This document shows positions 48,650-57,747 of a stretch of DNA of 64,000 nucleotides, piece after piece. How positions within the stretch are numbered: position 1 is the first letter of the stretch; every line of letters begins with the position of its first letter. The stretch is from NCBI GenBank assembly GCA_022822125.1, contig JAJECF010000048.1:1-64000 (forward strand), read 5' to 3'. This DNA comes from Alphaproteobacteria bacterium. Lineage in GTDB: Bacteria; Pseudomonadota; Alphaproteobacteria; Bin95. A program made the translations under genes and the position numbers. The notes beneath the pieces are model-generated. The model ran no database searches, was not told the origin of the DNA, and was given only the letters and a program-made list of their open reading frames with translations.

Positions 48650-49032
48650 GGCGAGGAGCGGACCGTTTATCGAACAGAAAGAGAATAAAACTGCCGCGGC
48701 GGCCCGTCAACGCCATCCGCCCGAAGCCCAACGGATTTGTCGCCGCCGCGCCCTGTGTTGGAGCCTTCGTCCGAGGGCAGGCCCATACGGATCGCTCGGT
48801 TCGCCCGCCGCGAGGGACACGGGAACCGCGGGCTTTGCAAGGCTGTGGAGCGCGCGGCGGAGGGGCTGGCGGACGAGATGCCGGGGCAGGATGGCCCCGG
48901 TCCGGAAGCGATGCTGAAGAACGGGATGATCGGCGAGGCGGCGTGTGACGGCAGGGCGATACGGGAGCCGGGCGCTGCCGCCCGGTTCGGTAAACGCTTG
49001 CATATCGCACTAGCCTCGGCCACAACAAGGCA
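48650..49032. other. 383-bp intergenic region before the restriction-modification gene
   Basis: No intact gene is supported. The rightward stretch 48782-48877 resembles a RelE/HigB-like toxin N-terminal region (listed separately). Open frames exist on both strands because of the high GC content, but apart from that fragment none gives recognisable protein. The promoter of the restriction-modification gene should lie near its 3' end, where AT content rises (about 48990-49030). Confidence 0.6.
48782..48877 (+). pseudogene. Probable relic of a RelE/HigB-type toxin gene
   Basis: Thirty-two codons read PIRIARFARREGHGNRGLCK followed by AVERAAEGLADE. This closely resembles the segment FARREGI-x-x-x-LCEAVERAERGLVDAD of a RelE/HigB-like toxin family. 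After this point the family sequence (usually GGGxIKQRVAR...GRSGGYR) is absent from all three rightward frames, so the gene is truncated or scrambled. No antitoxin gene is visible. The assignment is from remembered family patterns and needs a search. Confidence 0.4.
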
Positions 49033-52000
49033 ATGGCGGGAACGAACGAGAAACTCACGGCGGCGGCCGAGGCCTATTTCGAGGATTTGCGCCGCATCCG
49101 CGCCTCGGGCGGCGCAACGGCCGAACGGTCGAATTACGGGCCGCTCAACAACCTGTTGAACGCGGTCGGCCAGACTCTCAAGCCCAAGGTCTTCTGCATT
49201 CAGGAGCTTGCCGAACAAGGCGCGGGCCATCCCGATTTCGGCCTCTATGCAGCGAAGCAGGTGCGAAAGGGAGAGCCGCGCGAGGGACAGCTTCCCGAAT
49301 GCGGCGTCGTCGAGGTAAAACCCGTCGAGGACGATGCCTGGCTGACGGCGGCTTCGGATCAGGTCAGCCGCTATTGGGGCTGCTACCGGCTGGTGCTGGC
49401 GACCAATTTGCGGGATTTCGTGCTGGTCGGCGAGGACGGCGCCGGCCGCCCGGCGAAGCTCGAAACCTTCCGGCTGGCGGAGAGTGCGGAGGAATTCGCC
49501 CGCAAGCTGGAGACGCCGCGTGCCTTTGCAAGGGAAACGGGCGCGGGCCTCGGCGAATATCTCTCCCGCGCGCTCTCGCATCGCGCCGCGCTGGCGGAGC
49601 CGAAAGACCTTGCCCGCCTGCTCGCTTCCTATGCACGCGACGGCCTCGCGCGGGTCGAGGCGACGGGCGACGCCCCTTCCCTCGTGGCCGTGCGGTCGGC
49701 GCTGGAGGAAGCGCTTGGCGTTCGCTTCGAGGGCGAGCGGGGCGCGCGCTTCTTCCATTCGACGCTGGTGCAGACGCTCTTCTACGGCGTCTTCTCCGCC
49801 TGGGTGCTGTGGGCGCAGCAGCGGCCCCCACCGGCGGGCGGCTTCGATTGGCGCACGGCCGTCTGGCATTTGCGCGCGCCGGTGCTGCGGGCGCTGTTCC
49901 AGCAATTGTCCGATCCCGGCCGGCTCCAGCCGCTCGGCCTCGTCGAGGTGCTGGACTGGACCGCCGCCGCGCTGGACCGCGTGGACCGCCCGGCCTTCTT
50001 CTCGCGCTTCGCCGAGGGCGAGGTCGTGCCCTATTTCTACGAGCCCTTCCTGGAGGCTTTCGACCCCGCGCTCCGCAGGCAATTAGGCGTCTGGTACACG
50101 CCCCCGGAAGTGGTCCGCTACATGGTCGCCCGCGTGGACCGGGCGCTGAAGGAGGATCTCGGCATCCCGGAGGGTCTGGCGGCGGAAAACGTTTATGTGC
50201 TGGACCCTTGCTGCGGCACCGGGGCCTATTTGGCGGAGGTTCTGCGTCGCATCACGGCCCACCATCGCGGAATGGGCATGGATGCGCTCACGGGCGCTCT
50301 GGTGCGGCGGGCGTGGGCCGAACGCATTTTCGGCTTCGAGATTATGCCCGCGCCGTTGGTCGTGGCGCATTTGCAGGTTGGTCTTACCATGCAGGCGCTC
50401 AATATACCGCTGGCCGAGGACGAAAGCGGCCACACCGGCATTTTCCTGACCAACGCCTTGACCGGTTGGGAGCCGACCGACAGGGAGAAACAGTTGGTCG
50501 CGTTTCCGGAACTGGAGGAGGAGCGCGACCGTGCAGACCGGGTGAAGCGGGACAGACCCATCCTCGTTGTCCTCGGCAATCCGCCCTATAACGGTTTTGC
50601 CGGCATGGCGGTGGAGGAAGAGCGCGAACTCTCGACCGCTTACCGCACGGCGAAGCGCGTCCGCAAACCGGAGGGGCAGGGGCTGAACGACCTCTATGTC
50701 CGCTTCTTCCGCATGGCCGAACGCCGCATTGCGGAGAAGACCGGCCGGGGTATCGTCTGCTTCATTTCGAACTATTCTTGGCTTGACGGCCTGTCCTTCA
50801 CGGGAATGCGCGAGCGTTATCTGGAAGCGTTCGACGCCATCCGGATCGATTGCCTGAACGGCGACAAATACAAGACCGGCAAGGTGGCACCGGACGGTTC
50901 GCCCGACCCCAGCATCTTCTCGACGGAAAGCGAGCCGGTCGGCATCCAGGTCGGCACAGCCATCGCGACTCTGGTGCGCAAGGCGGAGCACAAGCCGGCG
51001 GAGCGAGTAGAATTCCGGCATCTATGGGGCCGGGCCAAACATGCGGAACTGGCAAAGACGGCGGAGTCGGAGCTGGAAACGCTCTACAACGACATAATAC
51101 CGGCCCTGCCGCTCGGCCTGCCCTTCGCGCAAACAGCGGTGAGCGCGGGTTGGTCCGACTGGCCTGCGCTGCCCGAGCTCTTCCCGGTGTCTTTCCCCGG
51201 CGTCAAGACCAGCCGCAACGGCTTCCTGATCGACACCGATCTCGACCGGCTCAGAGCGCGGATAGCGGACTATTTCGACCCGTTGTTGAGTCACGAGGAA
51301 ATCGAGCGGCGTTATCCGGCGGCAATGAAGGCGACGGCGCGTTTCGACGCCCGCGCGGCTCGCGAAACGCTGCTGAAACGCGGCGGGCCGGACGATGCCG
51401 GCTTCGTTCGCCACGCCTACCGGCCGTTCGACGACCGCTGGCTCTATTGGGAGAAGGACACGAAGCTGCTTGACGAGAAGCGCGCCCGATACAAGCGACA
51501 GATATTCGATGGGAATCTCTGGATCGAGGCGCGCGAACGGGACGCCAGGGAGGACTATTCGCGCGGCGCGTTGGTGCGCCATCTTGCGGACAATTTCGGC
51601 AACGGCCTGTCCAGTTTCTTTCCCGTATGGCTGCGCGACGACGATCTCGGAGGCAATGGCGATGGTGCGCGCCGGGCTAACCTAACGGAAGCCGCCTATT
51701 GCTACCTGAGGCGCCTCGGGCTCGGCGGGGAGGACCTGTTCCACCATATTCTTACGGTGCTGCACGACCCGGCATATCGGCGGGCCAATGCCGGGGCGCT
51801 GCGCATAGGCTGGCCGCGTATCCCGCTGCCCGGCTGGCCAAACGGGGAGGCCAGTGGCTCGGCGGCGGTCCTTTCCAGATCGGCAGCGTGCGGTCGCCAC
51901 CTCGCTGCGCTACTGGACCCCGGAACGCCCGTCCCCGGCGTGACGCAAGCTCCGCTCCGCCCGGAGATCGAAGCCATCGCCGCCGTCACCGCCATCGGCG

Positions 52001-52389
52001 GAGGCTATATGGAAGGAGACGATTTCGCCGTAACCGTCGGCTGGGGCCATTATGGCCGGGACGACGCCGTGATGCCCGGCCAGGGCCGCGCGGTCGAACG
52101 TCCCTTTACCCCGGAGGAGCGCTCCGCCATGGGCGCAACCCTGCCTGCGCTCGGCGAAACCACCTTCGACATTTACCTGAATGCCAAGGCATACTGGCGC
52201 AACGTCCCCGCCGCTGTCTGGACCTACCGCCTCGGGGGCTACCGGGTCCTCAAGAAATGGCTCTCCTACCGTGAGCGTCCCATCCTCGGCCGGTCCCTGC
52301 TGATCGAGGAGGTGCAGCACTTTGCGGAGACGGCGCGGCGGATTGCGGCGATATCGACGCTTGAACGCCTTTCCCTGCCCGCCGGATAG
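49033..52389 (+). CDS. Single-chain restriction-modification enzyme (type IIG/ISP-like, no helicase)
   Basis: A 1118-residue fused nuclease-methyltransferase. N-terminal PD-(D/E)xK nuclease: PD68FGLY then VVE94VK96P. The adenine-N6 methyltransferase core has DPCCGTGAYL (motif I, from residue 391) and NPPYN (motif IV, residue 516), with FGFEIMPAPLVVAHLQVGL between them and LNDLYVRFFRMAERRI after. The C-terminal third, with VKTSRNGFLIDTDLDRL and RHAYRPFDDRWLYWEKDTKL, matches the specificity domain of type ISP enzymes. The helicase of classical ISP enzymes (about 1500-1600 residues) is absent, so it is organised like a type IIG enzyme. It needs no partner gene, and none is nearby. Flanking toxin and transposase relics suggest horizontal acquisition. 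Confidence 0.88.
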   Translation: MAGTNEKLTAAAEAYFEDLRRIRASGGATAERSNYGPLNNLLNAVGQTLKPKVFCIQELAEQGAGHPDFGLYAAKQVRKGEPREGQLPECGVVEVKPVEDDAWLTAASDQVSRYWGCYRLVLATNLRDFVLVGEDGAGRPAKLETFRLAESAEEFARKLETPRAFARETGAGLGEYLSRALSHRAALAEPKDLARLLASYARDGLARVEATGDAPSLVAVRSALEEALGVRFEGERGARFFHSTLVQTLFYGVFSAWVLWAQQRPPPAGGFDWRTAVWHLRAPVLRALFQQLSDPGRLQPLGLVEVLDWTAAALDRVDRPAFFSRFAEGEVVPYFYEPFLEAFDPALRRQLGVWYTPPEVVRYMVARVDRALKEDLGIPEGLAAENVYVLDPCCGTGAYLAEVLRRITAHHRGMGMDALTGALVRRAWAERIFGFEIMPAPLVVAHLQVGLTMQALNIPLAEDESGHTGIFLTNALTGWEPTDREKQLVAFPELEEERDRADRVKRDRPILVVLGNPPYNGFAGMAVEEERELSTAYRTAKRVRKPEGQGLNDLYVRFFRMAERRIAEKTGRGIVCFISNYSWLDGLSFTGMRERYLEAFDAIRIDCLNGDKYKTGKVAPDGSPDPSIFSTESEPVGIQVGTAIATLVRKAEHKPAERVEFRHLWGRAKHAELAKTAESELETLYNDIIPALPLGLPFAQTAVSAGWSDWPALPELFPVSFPGVKTSRNGFLIDTDLDRLRARIADYFDPLLSHEEIERRYPAAMKATARFDARAARETLLKRGGPDDAGFVRHAYRPFDDRWLYWEKDTKLLDEKRARYKRQIFDGNLWIEARERDAREDYSRGALVRHLADNFGNGLSSFFPVWLRDDDLGGNGDGARRANLTEAAYCYLRRLGLGGEDLFHHILTVLHDPAYRRANAGALRIGWPRIPLPGWPNGEASGSAAVLSRSAACGRHLAALLDPGTPVPGVTQAPLRPEIEAIAAVTAIGGGYMEGDDFAVTVGWGHYGRDDAVMPGQGRAVERPFTPEERSAMGATLPALGETTFDIYLNAKAYWRNVPAAVWTYRLGGYRVLKKWLSYRERPILGRSLLIEEVQHFAETARRIAAISTLERLSLPAG

Positions 52390-52463
52390 CAAATGATATG
52401 GGCTGCACGGCCTCCGGTGTGTGATGGAGTGCTGGATTAGTTAGGATTTTATACCACTTTCTC

Positions 52464-52492
52464 TTGATAATAGCCCCTATATGTTCCATATT
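52464..52492 (+). promoter_or_regulatory. Promoter-like sequence
   Basis: TTGATA (52464-52469) and CATATT (52487-52492) are spaced by 17 bases, a fair sigma70-type match within AT-rich DNA. It would drive the IS630-like fragment immediately downstream, so it may be part of the left end of that element. Confidence 0.4.
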
Positions 52493-52522
52493 GCCGCCCT
52501 CGAAAACAAGGAGGCGGCGGAC

Positions 52523-52549
52523 ATGCCGAAGGCGCTTTCCCTCGACCTG
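52523..52549 (+). pseudogene. IS630-family transposase N-terminal remnant
   Basis: After a perfect AAGGAGG (52508-52514) at 8 bases, ATG opens MPKALSLDL, the stereotyped start of many IS630-family transposases (usually continuing with RERV...). The similarity stops after nine residues; the frame then runs without family sequence to about 52693. The ribosome site, start and upstream promoter-like DNA are intact, so this is most easily explained as the left end of a deleted insertion sequence. Nine residues are weak evidence alone. Confidence 0.4.
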
Positions 52550-52676
52550 GCGGATGCAGGGCCTCGATGCGTTGGCGGCGGAAATAGGCCGGCGGGCGGC
52601 ATAGCCGGAACCCCCTGCCCGATGCGGCGTCTCCTATGCCGGGGCGGGATATCGCCCATGCGCTCTGCGCATGCAG

Positions 52677-52706
52677 ATCATGACACCGCATGACATTTCA
52701 TGACAT
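52677..52706 (+). promoter_or_regulatory. Tandem CATGACAT motif upstream of folE
   Basis: Three units follow each other: TCATGACAC, then CATGACATT and TCATGACAT. The last two form an 18-mer differing by one base from the motif at 36517-36534 upstream of the VOC gene. It lies 129 bp before the folE start. Probably an operator for an unidentified regulator. Confidence 0.45.
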
Positions 52707-52834
52707 GTCCCGTTCTATTCTCCCGGAGCCATGCGCTTTCCTTTCGCGCTTCCCGCCTCCTTACGGCGCGCGCGTCTCGACCCGGGCGCGCCGCTGTTGT
52801 AGCAATGCGAGCGATACGCAACGGGAAGGACAAC

Positions 52835-53449
52835 ATGGCTCCGGATTCAGGACACAGCGCCCCTCCGGTCCGCCCGAGCCGGGCGCAGGCCGAGGAGGCG
52901 GTGCGCACCCTCTTGCGCTGGGCGGGCGACGACCCCGCGCGCGAAGGCCTGGTCGGCACGCCGGACCGGGTGCTCCGCGCCTATCGCGAGTTCTTCGCCG
53001 GCTATGAGGAAGACCCGGTGACGGTGCTGGAGCGCACCTTCGAGGAGACGGCAGACTATGACGAGATGATCCTGGTGCGCGACATCCGCCTGGAAAGCCA
53101 TTGCGAGCACCATATCGTGCCGATCCTCGGCAAGGCCCATGTCGGCTACCTGCCGGCCGGCCGCGTGGTCGGCATCTCCAAGCTCGCCCGCGTCGTCGAT
53201 ATCTTCGCCAAGCGCCTGCAGATCCAGGAGAGGCTCACCACCCAGATCGCCGACGCCATCGACCATGTGCTGAAGCCGCGCGGCGTGGCGGTCGTCATCG
53301 AGGCCACGCATATGTGCATGTCCACGCGCGGCATCCACAAGACCGCGTCGTCCACCGTGACCAGCCGGATGCTCGGCAGCTTCCGCTCCGATCCGACCAC
53401 GCGGCGCGAATTCCTGACCATGATCGGGCGCGGTGGCGATTCCGTCTGA
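52835..53449 (+). CDS. folE: GTP cyclohydrolase I
   Basis: A 204-residue FolE that converts GTP to 7,8-dihydroneopterin triphosphate, the first step to folate and other pterins. [20 protein letters not shown] (near residues 84-103) gives zinc Cys and His ligands, [20 protein letters not shown] follows, and [20 protein letters not shown] near 158-177 gives the second zinc Cys. The N-terminal 20 residues are variable. ATG at 52835 follows GGGAAGGA. It starts a rightward series with a cupin-like protein and a dioxygenase, and may therefore supply pterin or respond to zinc along with them (inference). Confidence 0.96.
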   Translation: MAPDSGHSAPPVRPSRAQAEEAVRTLLRWAGDDPAREGLVGTPDRVLRAYREFFAGYEEDPVTVLERTFEETADYDEMILVRDIRLESHCEHHIVPILGKAHVGYLPAGRVVGISKLARVVDIFAKRLQIQERLTTQIADAIDHVLKPRGVAVVIEATHMCMSTRGIHKTASSTVTSRMLGSFRSDPTTRREFLTMIGRGGDSV

Positions 53450-53494
53450 GCCGCGTTATCCTGCCGCCCGAACGGATACCGGAGGGAGGACGCC

Positions 53495-54019
53495 ATGACC
53501 TATACGCTCGAGCAATTCGCCGCCGAATGCCGCGCGGCGCTGGCCGCAGACAGCGGCCGGGCAGGCAAGGAAGGCGTGCTCGCCTGCGTGAAGAAGGCGC
53601 TGGCGAGCCCGGAATTCCTGCAGACCCATCTGGGCCCCCAGGCCACAGCCGAACGCGACATCATCTATGAGGACCCGGAATACGGCTTCTGTATCTGCGC
53701 GCATGTCTATGAAGGCGCGCGGACGGGCGGCCCGCACGACCACGGGCCGACCTGGGCGATCTACGGCCAGGCCTTCGGCGAGACGGAGATGACCGACTGG
53801 CGCATCGTGGCGCCGCCGGAGGGCGACCGGCCGGGCCGGGTCGCGCTCGCCCGCAGCTACACGATGAAGCCGGGCGACGCCCATCTCTACGATGTGGGCG
53901 ATGTGCATGCGCCGCGCCGCATGTCGGCCACGCGCCTCATCCGCATCGAGGGCTGCGACACGATGAAGGTCAAGCGCACGCCGCTCATGGCGGTGGAAGA
54001 AGCGGACGCCGCGCAATGA
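53495..54019 (+). CDS. Cupin-fold protein (COG5553-like, cysteine-dioxygenase superfamily)
   Basis: A 174-residue protein with a double-stranded beta-helix. The GGPHDHGPTWAIYGQAFGET segment (about residues 77-96) has the HxH and Glu expected for a mononuclear metal site; LARSYTMKPGDAHLYDVGDV followed by HAPRRMSATRLIRIEGCD gives the second cupin motif with its His. Relatives are annotated as predicted metal-dependent enzymes of the double-stranded beta-helix superfamily, unrelated to a firm pathway. CGGAGGGAGGAC precedes the ATG. It lies 45 bp behind folE and overlaps the dioxygenase start by four bases. Confidence 0.8.
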   Translation: MTYTLEQFAAECRAALAADSGRAGKEGVLACVKKALASPEFLQTHLGPQATAERDIIYEDPEYGFCICAHVYEGARTGGPHDHGPTWAIYGQAFGETEMTDWRIVAPPEGDRPGRVALARSYTMKPGDAHLYDVGDVHAPRRMSATRLIRIEGCDTMKVKRTPLMAVEEADAAQ

Positions 54020-54903
54020 GCGTGCGGATCCGCAGGCTGACGCCGGCCTTTGCGGGCGAGGTCTCGGGCGTCGATACCACCCGCCCGCTGCCGCCGGGGG
54101 TGGCGGAGGAACTCGACGCCGGCATGGCCGAACACGGCGTGCTCGTATTCCCGGACCAGGCGCTGACGGACGAGCAGCAGGCGGCGTTCAGCCAGAATTT
54201 CGGCCGGCTGGAAATGCCGTCGGCGGTGTCCAACATCACCAAGGAGCATGAGCGCCGGCTCGGCCCCGCCATGGCGGATGTCTCCAACCTCACCAGGGAG
54301 CACCGGCCCTTCGACCGCGAGGACCGGCGGCGCATGTTCAATCTCGGCAACCGCCTTTGGCACTCGGATTCCTCCTTCCGGGCGGTGCCGGCGAAATACT
54401 CGCTGCTCTCCGGGCGTATCCTGCCGTCGCGCGGCGGCGATACCGAGTTCGCCGACATGGCCGGAGCTTACGACGCGCTCGACGCGGCGATGAAGGCGCG
54501 GATCGAGGACCTGGTCTGCGAGCACTCGCTGCTCTATTCGCGGGGCCGGCTCGGCTTCGAGGGCCTGACGGAGGAGGAGAAGGCCAATTTCCGCCCCGTG
54601 CGTCAGGCGCTTGTACGCGTCCACCCCGCGAACGGGCGCAAGTCGCTCTACCTCTCCGCCCATGCCGGCAGGATCGTCGGCTGGCCGGTGCCCGAAGGCC
54701 GCCTGCTGCTGGAGGAGCTGACCGAGCACGCGACGCAGCCGGCGTTCGTCTATGCCCATGAATGGCGCGTGAACGATCTCGTCGTCTGGGACAACCGGCG
54801 CACCATGCACCGCGCGCGCCCCTTCGACGATGTCCACGAAGTCCGCGACATGCGCCGCACCACCGTGGCCGGCGAGGAAATGACGGCCGCCCAGGCGGCC
54901 TGA
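54016..54903 (+). CDS. TauD/TfdA-family 2-oxoglutarate-dependent dioxygenase
   Basis: A 295-residue Fe(II)/2-oxoglutarate dioxygenase close in style to 2,4-D dioxygenase (TfdA). The HxD pair is in RLWHSDSSFRAVPAKYSLLS (about residues 114-133), the distal His in NRRTMHRARPFDDV near 262, and the 2-oxoglutarate Arg in VRDMRRTTVAG near 278. The N-terminus VRIRRLTPAFAGEVSGVD and EHGVLVFPDQALTDEQQ are typical. It overlaps the cupin-like gene by four bases and precedes the PrpD-like gene by 5 bp. It is only distantly similar to the dioxygenase at 7.4 kb. Confidence 0.92.
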   Translation: MSVRIRRLTPAFAGEVSGVDTTRPLPPGVAEELDAGMAEHGVLVFPDQALTDEQQAAFSQNFGRLEMPSAVSNITKEHERRLGPAMADVSNLTREHRPFDREDRRRMFNLGNRLWHSDSSFRAVPAKYSLLSGRILPSRGGDTEFADMAGAYDALDAAMKARIEDLVCEHSLLYSRGRLGFEGLTEEEKANFRPVRQALVRVHPANGRKSLYLSAHAGRIVGWPVPEGRLLLEELTEHATQPAFVYAHEWRVNDLVVWDNRRTMHRARPFDDVHEVRDMRRTTVAGEEMTAAQAA

Positions 54904-54908
54904 CGGCG

Positions 54909-56327
54909 GTGCCCGACAGCGGCGGTCCGGCGCCCAACCCGGCGGAGCGGCTCGCGGCCTTTGCGGCGGGGCTGCGTGCGGAGGATGTGCCTCCCGCCGT
55001 CCGGGAGCGCGCCCGGCATCTGATTCTGGATGCGCTCGGCGTGGCGGCGGCCTCCAGCCGGCAGGAGTTCGCGCGCGTCATGCTGGAGGGCTTCCGGGCG
55101 GCCGGCGGCGAAGGCGGGTCCGGCGTGGTGGCGATGGGGGCGCGGCTTTCGCTTCGCGATGCGGCGGCGCTCAATGCCGCGCTCATCCACGGCCTCGATT
55201 TCGACGACACCCATCCGGGCGCGGTGGTGCATTGCACAGCCGTTTCCCTGCCCGCCGCGCTGGCGCTCGGGGAAGAACGCGACGCGCCCGGCGCGGAAAT
55301 CCTCACCGCCTATATCGCCGCGATGGAATGCGCGGCGCGGATCGGCCTCGCCGCCGATTACGGGTTCCACCGGCGCGGCTTCCACGCCACCGGCATTGCG
55401 GGACATTTCTCTTCGGCGCTGGCGGCGGGGCGGCTCATGGGCCTCGATGCAGCCGCGCTCGCCTCGGCGCAGGGCGTGTGCGTTTCGACGGCGGCGTCTA
55501 GCCGCGAGTTCTGGTCGGACGGCGCCTGGAACAAGCGCCTCCATCCCGGCTGGGCGGCGCAGGCCGGCATCACCGCGGCAGGGCTCGCGGGCGCAGGTTT
55601 CAAGGGCTGCGAGCGGCCCTATGACGGACGCTTCGGCCTCTTCCGCATGCTGATGGGGGAAGAGGCGGCCGGTGTCGATTTGTCCCTGCTGGCGGACGGG
55701 CTGGGCGAACGCTGGGAGCTGCTCGACTCCGCCGTCAAACCCTTCCCGACCTGCCACTACACCCATGCGATCATCGACAGCGCCATCGCGCTCCGCCGGG
55801 ATCATGGCCTCGAACAGGATGACATCGCCCGCATCACGGTGCTGGTGCATGAAGACCTGATTGCGGCGCTGATGGAGCCGGATGCGCTGAAGCGCAGGCC
55901 GCCGGAAGACTATGCCGCACGCTTCAGCGCTCCCTGGGCGGCGGCGTGCGGGCTGGCGCTGGGCAGGCTCGGCCTCGCCGAACTGGAGCCGGAGGCTCTC
56001 AGCGACCCGCAAGTGCTGGCGCTGGCGGCCCGCGTTGAATGCCGCCCGGACCCGGACTCGCTCTTCCCGCGCTATTTCTCCGCCGGCGTCGAGGTCGAGA
56101 CCCGCTCGGGCGCGCGCTTCAGGCACCACGAGCCGGTCAATCGCGGCGCCGGCGACCGGGCGCTCGCCAATGCCGAAATCGTGGAGAAATTCCGCGCCAA
56201 TGCCGCCCCGGCGCTGGGCGAAACGCGGGCCGAAACCATGGCCGGGCATGTACTGGATATGGAGCGGATCTCGGGAAGGGAGCTGATGCTGGGATTGATA
56301 CCGGCGGCGTCGGGATGCGATTTATGA
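54909..56327 (+). CDS. MmgE/PrpD family protein
   Basis: A 472-residue protein of the MmgE/PrpD (2-methylcitrate dehydratase/cis-aconitate decarboxylase) family. RHLILDALGVAAASSRQEFA (about residues 36-55), NAALIHGLDFDDTHPGAVVH (near 89) with the catalytic Asp/His, GFHRRGFHATGIAGHFSSAL (near 154) and KPFPTCHYTHAIIDSAIAL (near 277) are diagnostic. The start is the GTG at 54909, 5 bp after the dioxygenase stop; the frame is open upstream but overlaps that gene. It probably dehydrates a methylcitrate-like or other hydroxyacid; no prpB or prpC is nearby, so propionate use is not implied. Confidence 0.9.
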   Translation: MPDSGGPAPNPAERLAAFAAGLRAEDVPPAVRERARHLILDALGVAAASSRQEFARVMLEGFRAAGGEGGSGVVAMGARLSLRDAAALNAALIHGLDFDDTHPGAVVHCTAVSLPAALALGEERDAPGAEILTAYIAAMECAARIGLAADYGFHRRGFHATGIAGHFSSALAAGRLMGLDAAALASAQGVCVSTAASSREFWSDGAWNKRLHPGWAAQAGITAAGLAGAGFKGCERPYDGRFGLFRMLMGEEAAGVDLSLLADGLGERWELLDSAVKPFPTCHYTHAIIDSAIALRRDHGLEQDDIARITVLVHEDLIAALMEPDALKRRPPEDYAARFSAPWAAACGLALGRLGLAELEPEALSDPQVLALAARVECRPDPDSLFPRYFSAGVEVETRSGARFRHHEPVNRGAGDRALANAEIVEKFRANAAPALGETRAETMAGHVLDMERISGRELMLGLIPAASGCDL

Positions 56328-56559
56328 AGGATGCCGCCTTGCCGACGCGCCGCCCGGCACTGTTGAGCGACAGGACGCTGGCCAAAGGCGGTTCCGCCAT
56401 GTTTCAATCCGACAAGATAAGGGCCTGACGCAACCGAACGCGCACAAGGAATCAGCACGGTCAAACCGTAAGCCGCCGCATGTACTGCGGGCGATCGCTG
56501 CCTCATAGGCCGCGCCCATCGAACCGACAAGCCGCAGGCGACCAGGGAGGAACTACGCC

Positions 56560-57747
56560 ATGACGCTTTCTCGACGCGATTTTCTGCGCATTTCCGCAGA
56601 CTACGGGACCAAGGCAGCCATCTTCGCCGCCGTTGCCGGAACGACGTCCGCCACGCTCATCAGTCAATTTGCGGCCAAGGACGCGCAGGCTGCCAAAAAG
56701 GCCAAATATAAGATCCGTTTCGGCGCCAGCACTATAAATCCGAAGAACGAGGAATTCCTGCAAACCCGCGTCTATGACTTCGCCAAATGGATCGAAGAAG
56801 GATCGGATGGCGAAATCGCCATGCAGGTCATCGGCAGCACTCAGGCCTGCGCGGAAAACCAGTGCGTCGAGCGGGTCGGGGCCGGTGTCCTCGATATGGG
56901 CGCCTCTTCGGCGCAGAATGCCGCTGCCATCGTCTATCACGCGCAGGCGCTCGACTGGCCGTTCCTGTGGCGGGATCCGCAATCGCTCATCAACCTGTTG
57001 CACGATCCTGGCATGAACCCGGTCTATAGGGATGTCTGGCGGAACAAATACGGTATCGAATTCCTCTATTGCACCAACGAGTTGCGCGACATTTTCATGG
57101 GGTTGAAATACAGCGATCTGCCGGAGGTCCGACACCCGGAAGCCCTGAAAGGCCGCAAGCTCCGGATCACCAACTCCACCATGATCCAGAATTTCGCGGC
57201 TTCGCTCGGCATGAGCCCGGTGCCGCTCGCCTGGACCGAGACGCTGGAAGGCATGAAGTCCGGTGTCGTCGATGGTATGGAGACCTGGGGCGGCGCGGCG
57301 GCGGGCTTCGGTATGACCAAGGTCACGGCTCAGGCGCTCGAGCTGAACTTCTGCCCCGGTACGGCCTCGATTTTCATCAATTCGCGGACGATGGAGCGCA
57401 TGCCGGCACGTCTGCAGGACGTGGTCCGCGAAGCCAGCCGCAGGGCGAGCGAAGCCTCGTATCACAAGCTTCAAGACGCCTTGAACACCGTCACAGGCGC
57501 GGGACCGAACCCGACGGCGGACAGCAACTATGTGCAGATGAAGGACACGATGCGCCATGTCCGCCTGACCGAGGACGAAATGGACGCATTCCGCGATCGC
57601 GGCTCGGTCGAACGCAACGGCGAGATCTACAGCGGGATCCGCAAGGAGCTGGACGATCTGGCGGGCCTCGACGTGTTCGGCGCTATTGCCGAGTTCGAAA
57701 AGAAAGTCCGTGGCAAACCGCTGAATCCGCAGAAGTGGTGGGCATAG
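56560..57747 (+). CDS. dctP: TRAP transporter solute-binding protein (DctP family, Tat-exported)
   Basis: A 395-residue periplasmic receptor. The N-terminus TLSRRDFLRISADYG carries the twin-arginine motif SRRDFLR (residues 4-10), then a hydrophobic stretch AAIFAAVAGTTSATLI and an AxA-like cleavage region near residue 45, so export is by the Tat route. The mature part has FAKWIEEGSDGEIAMQVIGS, LKGRKLRITNSTMIQNFAAS near 199 and GMKSGVVDGMETWGGAAAGF near 229, the ligand-binding signatures of DctP. It is followed by the two membrane subunits. The ligand is an organic acid or similar, unspecified. A 232-bp non-coding stretch precedes it. Confidence 0.93.
   Translation: MTLSRRDFLRISADYGTKAAIFAAVAGTTSATLISQFAAKDAQAAKKAKYKIRFGASTINPKNEEFLQTRVYDFAKWIEEGSDGEIAMQVIGSTQACAENQCVERVGAGVLDMGASSAQNAAAIVYHAQALDWPFLWRDPQSLINLLHDPGMNPVYRDVWRNKYGIEFLYCTNELRDIFMGLKYSDLPEVRHPEALKGRKLRITNSTMIQNFAASLGMSPVPLAWTETLEGMKSGVVDGMETWGGAAAGFGMTKVTAQALELNFCPGTASIFINSRTMERMPARLQDVVREASRRASEASYHKLQDALNTVTGAGPNPTADSNYVQMKDTMRHVRLTEDEMDAFRDRGSVERNGEIYSGIRKELDDLAGLDVFGAIAEFEKKVRGKPLNPQKWWA

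Larger units (their letters stand above)
52390..52834. other. 445-bp intergenic region between R-M gene and folE
   Basis: The first ~110 bases are markedly AT-rich and hold a promoter-like pair (52464-52492). A short frame opening MPKALSLDL at 52523 looks like a truncated IS630 transposase start. The middle is GC-rich without recognised protein. A triple CATGACA-type motif lies at 52677-52706, followed by the presumed folE leader. The AT-rich patch and transposase relic suggest the right boundary of an inserted segment. Confidence 0.7.

Noticed and set aside
48707..49003. Leftward 98-codon frame before the R-M gene
   Set aside because: No family recognised, and the opposite strand shows a toxin-like segment; no ribosome site.
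56324..56428. Short rightward frame after the PrpD-like gene
   Set aside because: 34 codons, no ribosome site, no recognised sequence; treated as part of the non-coding stretch before dctP.
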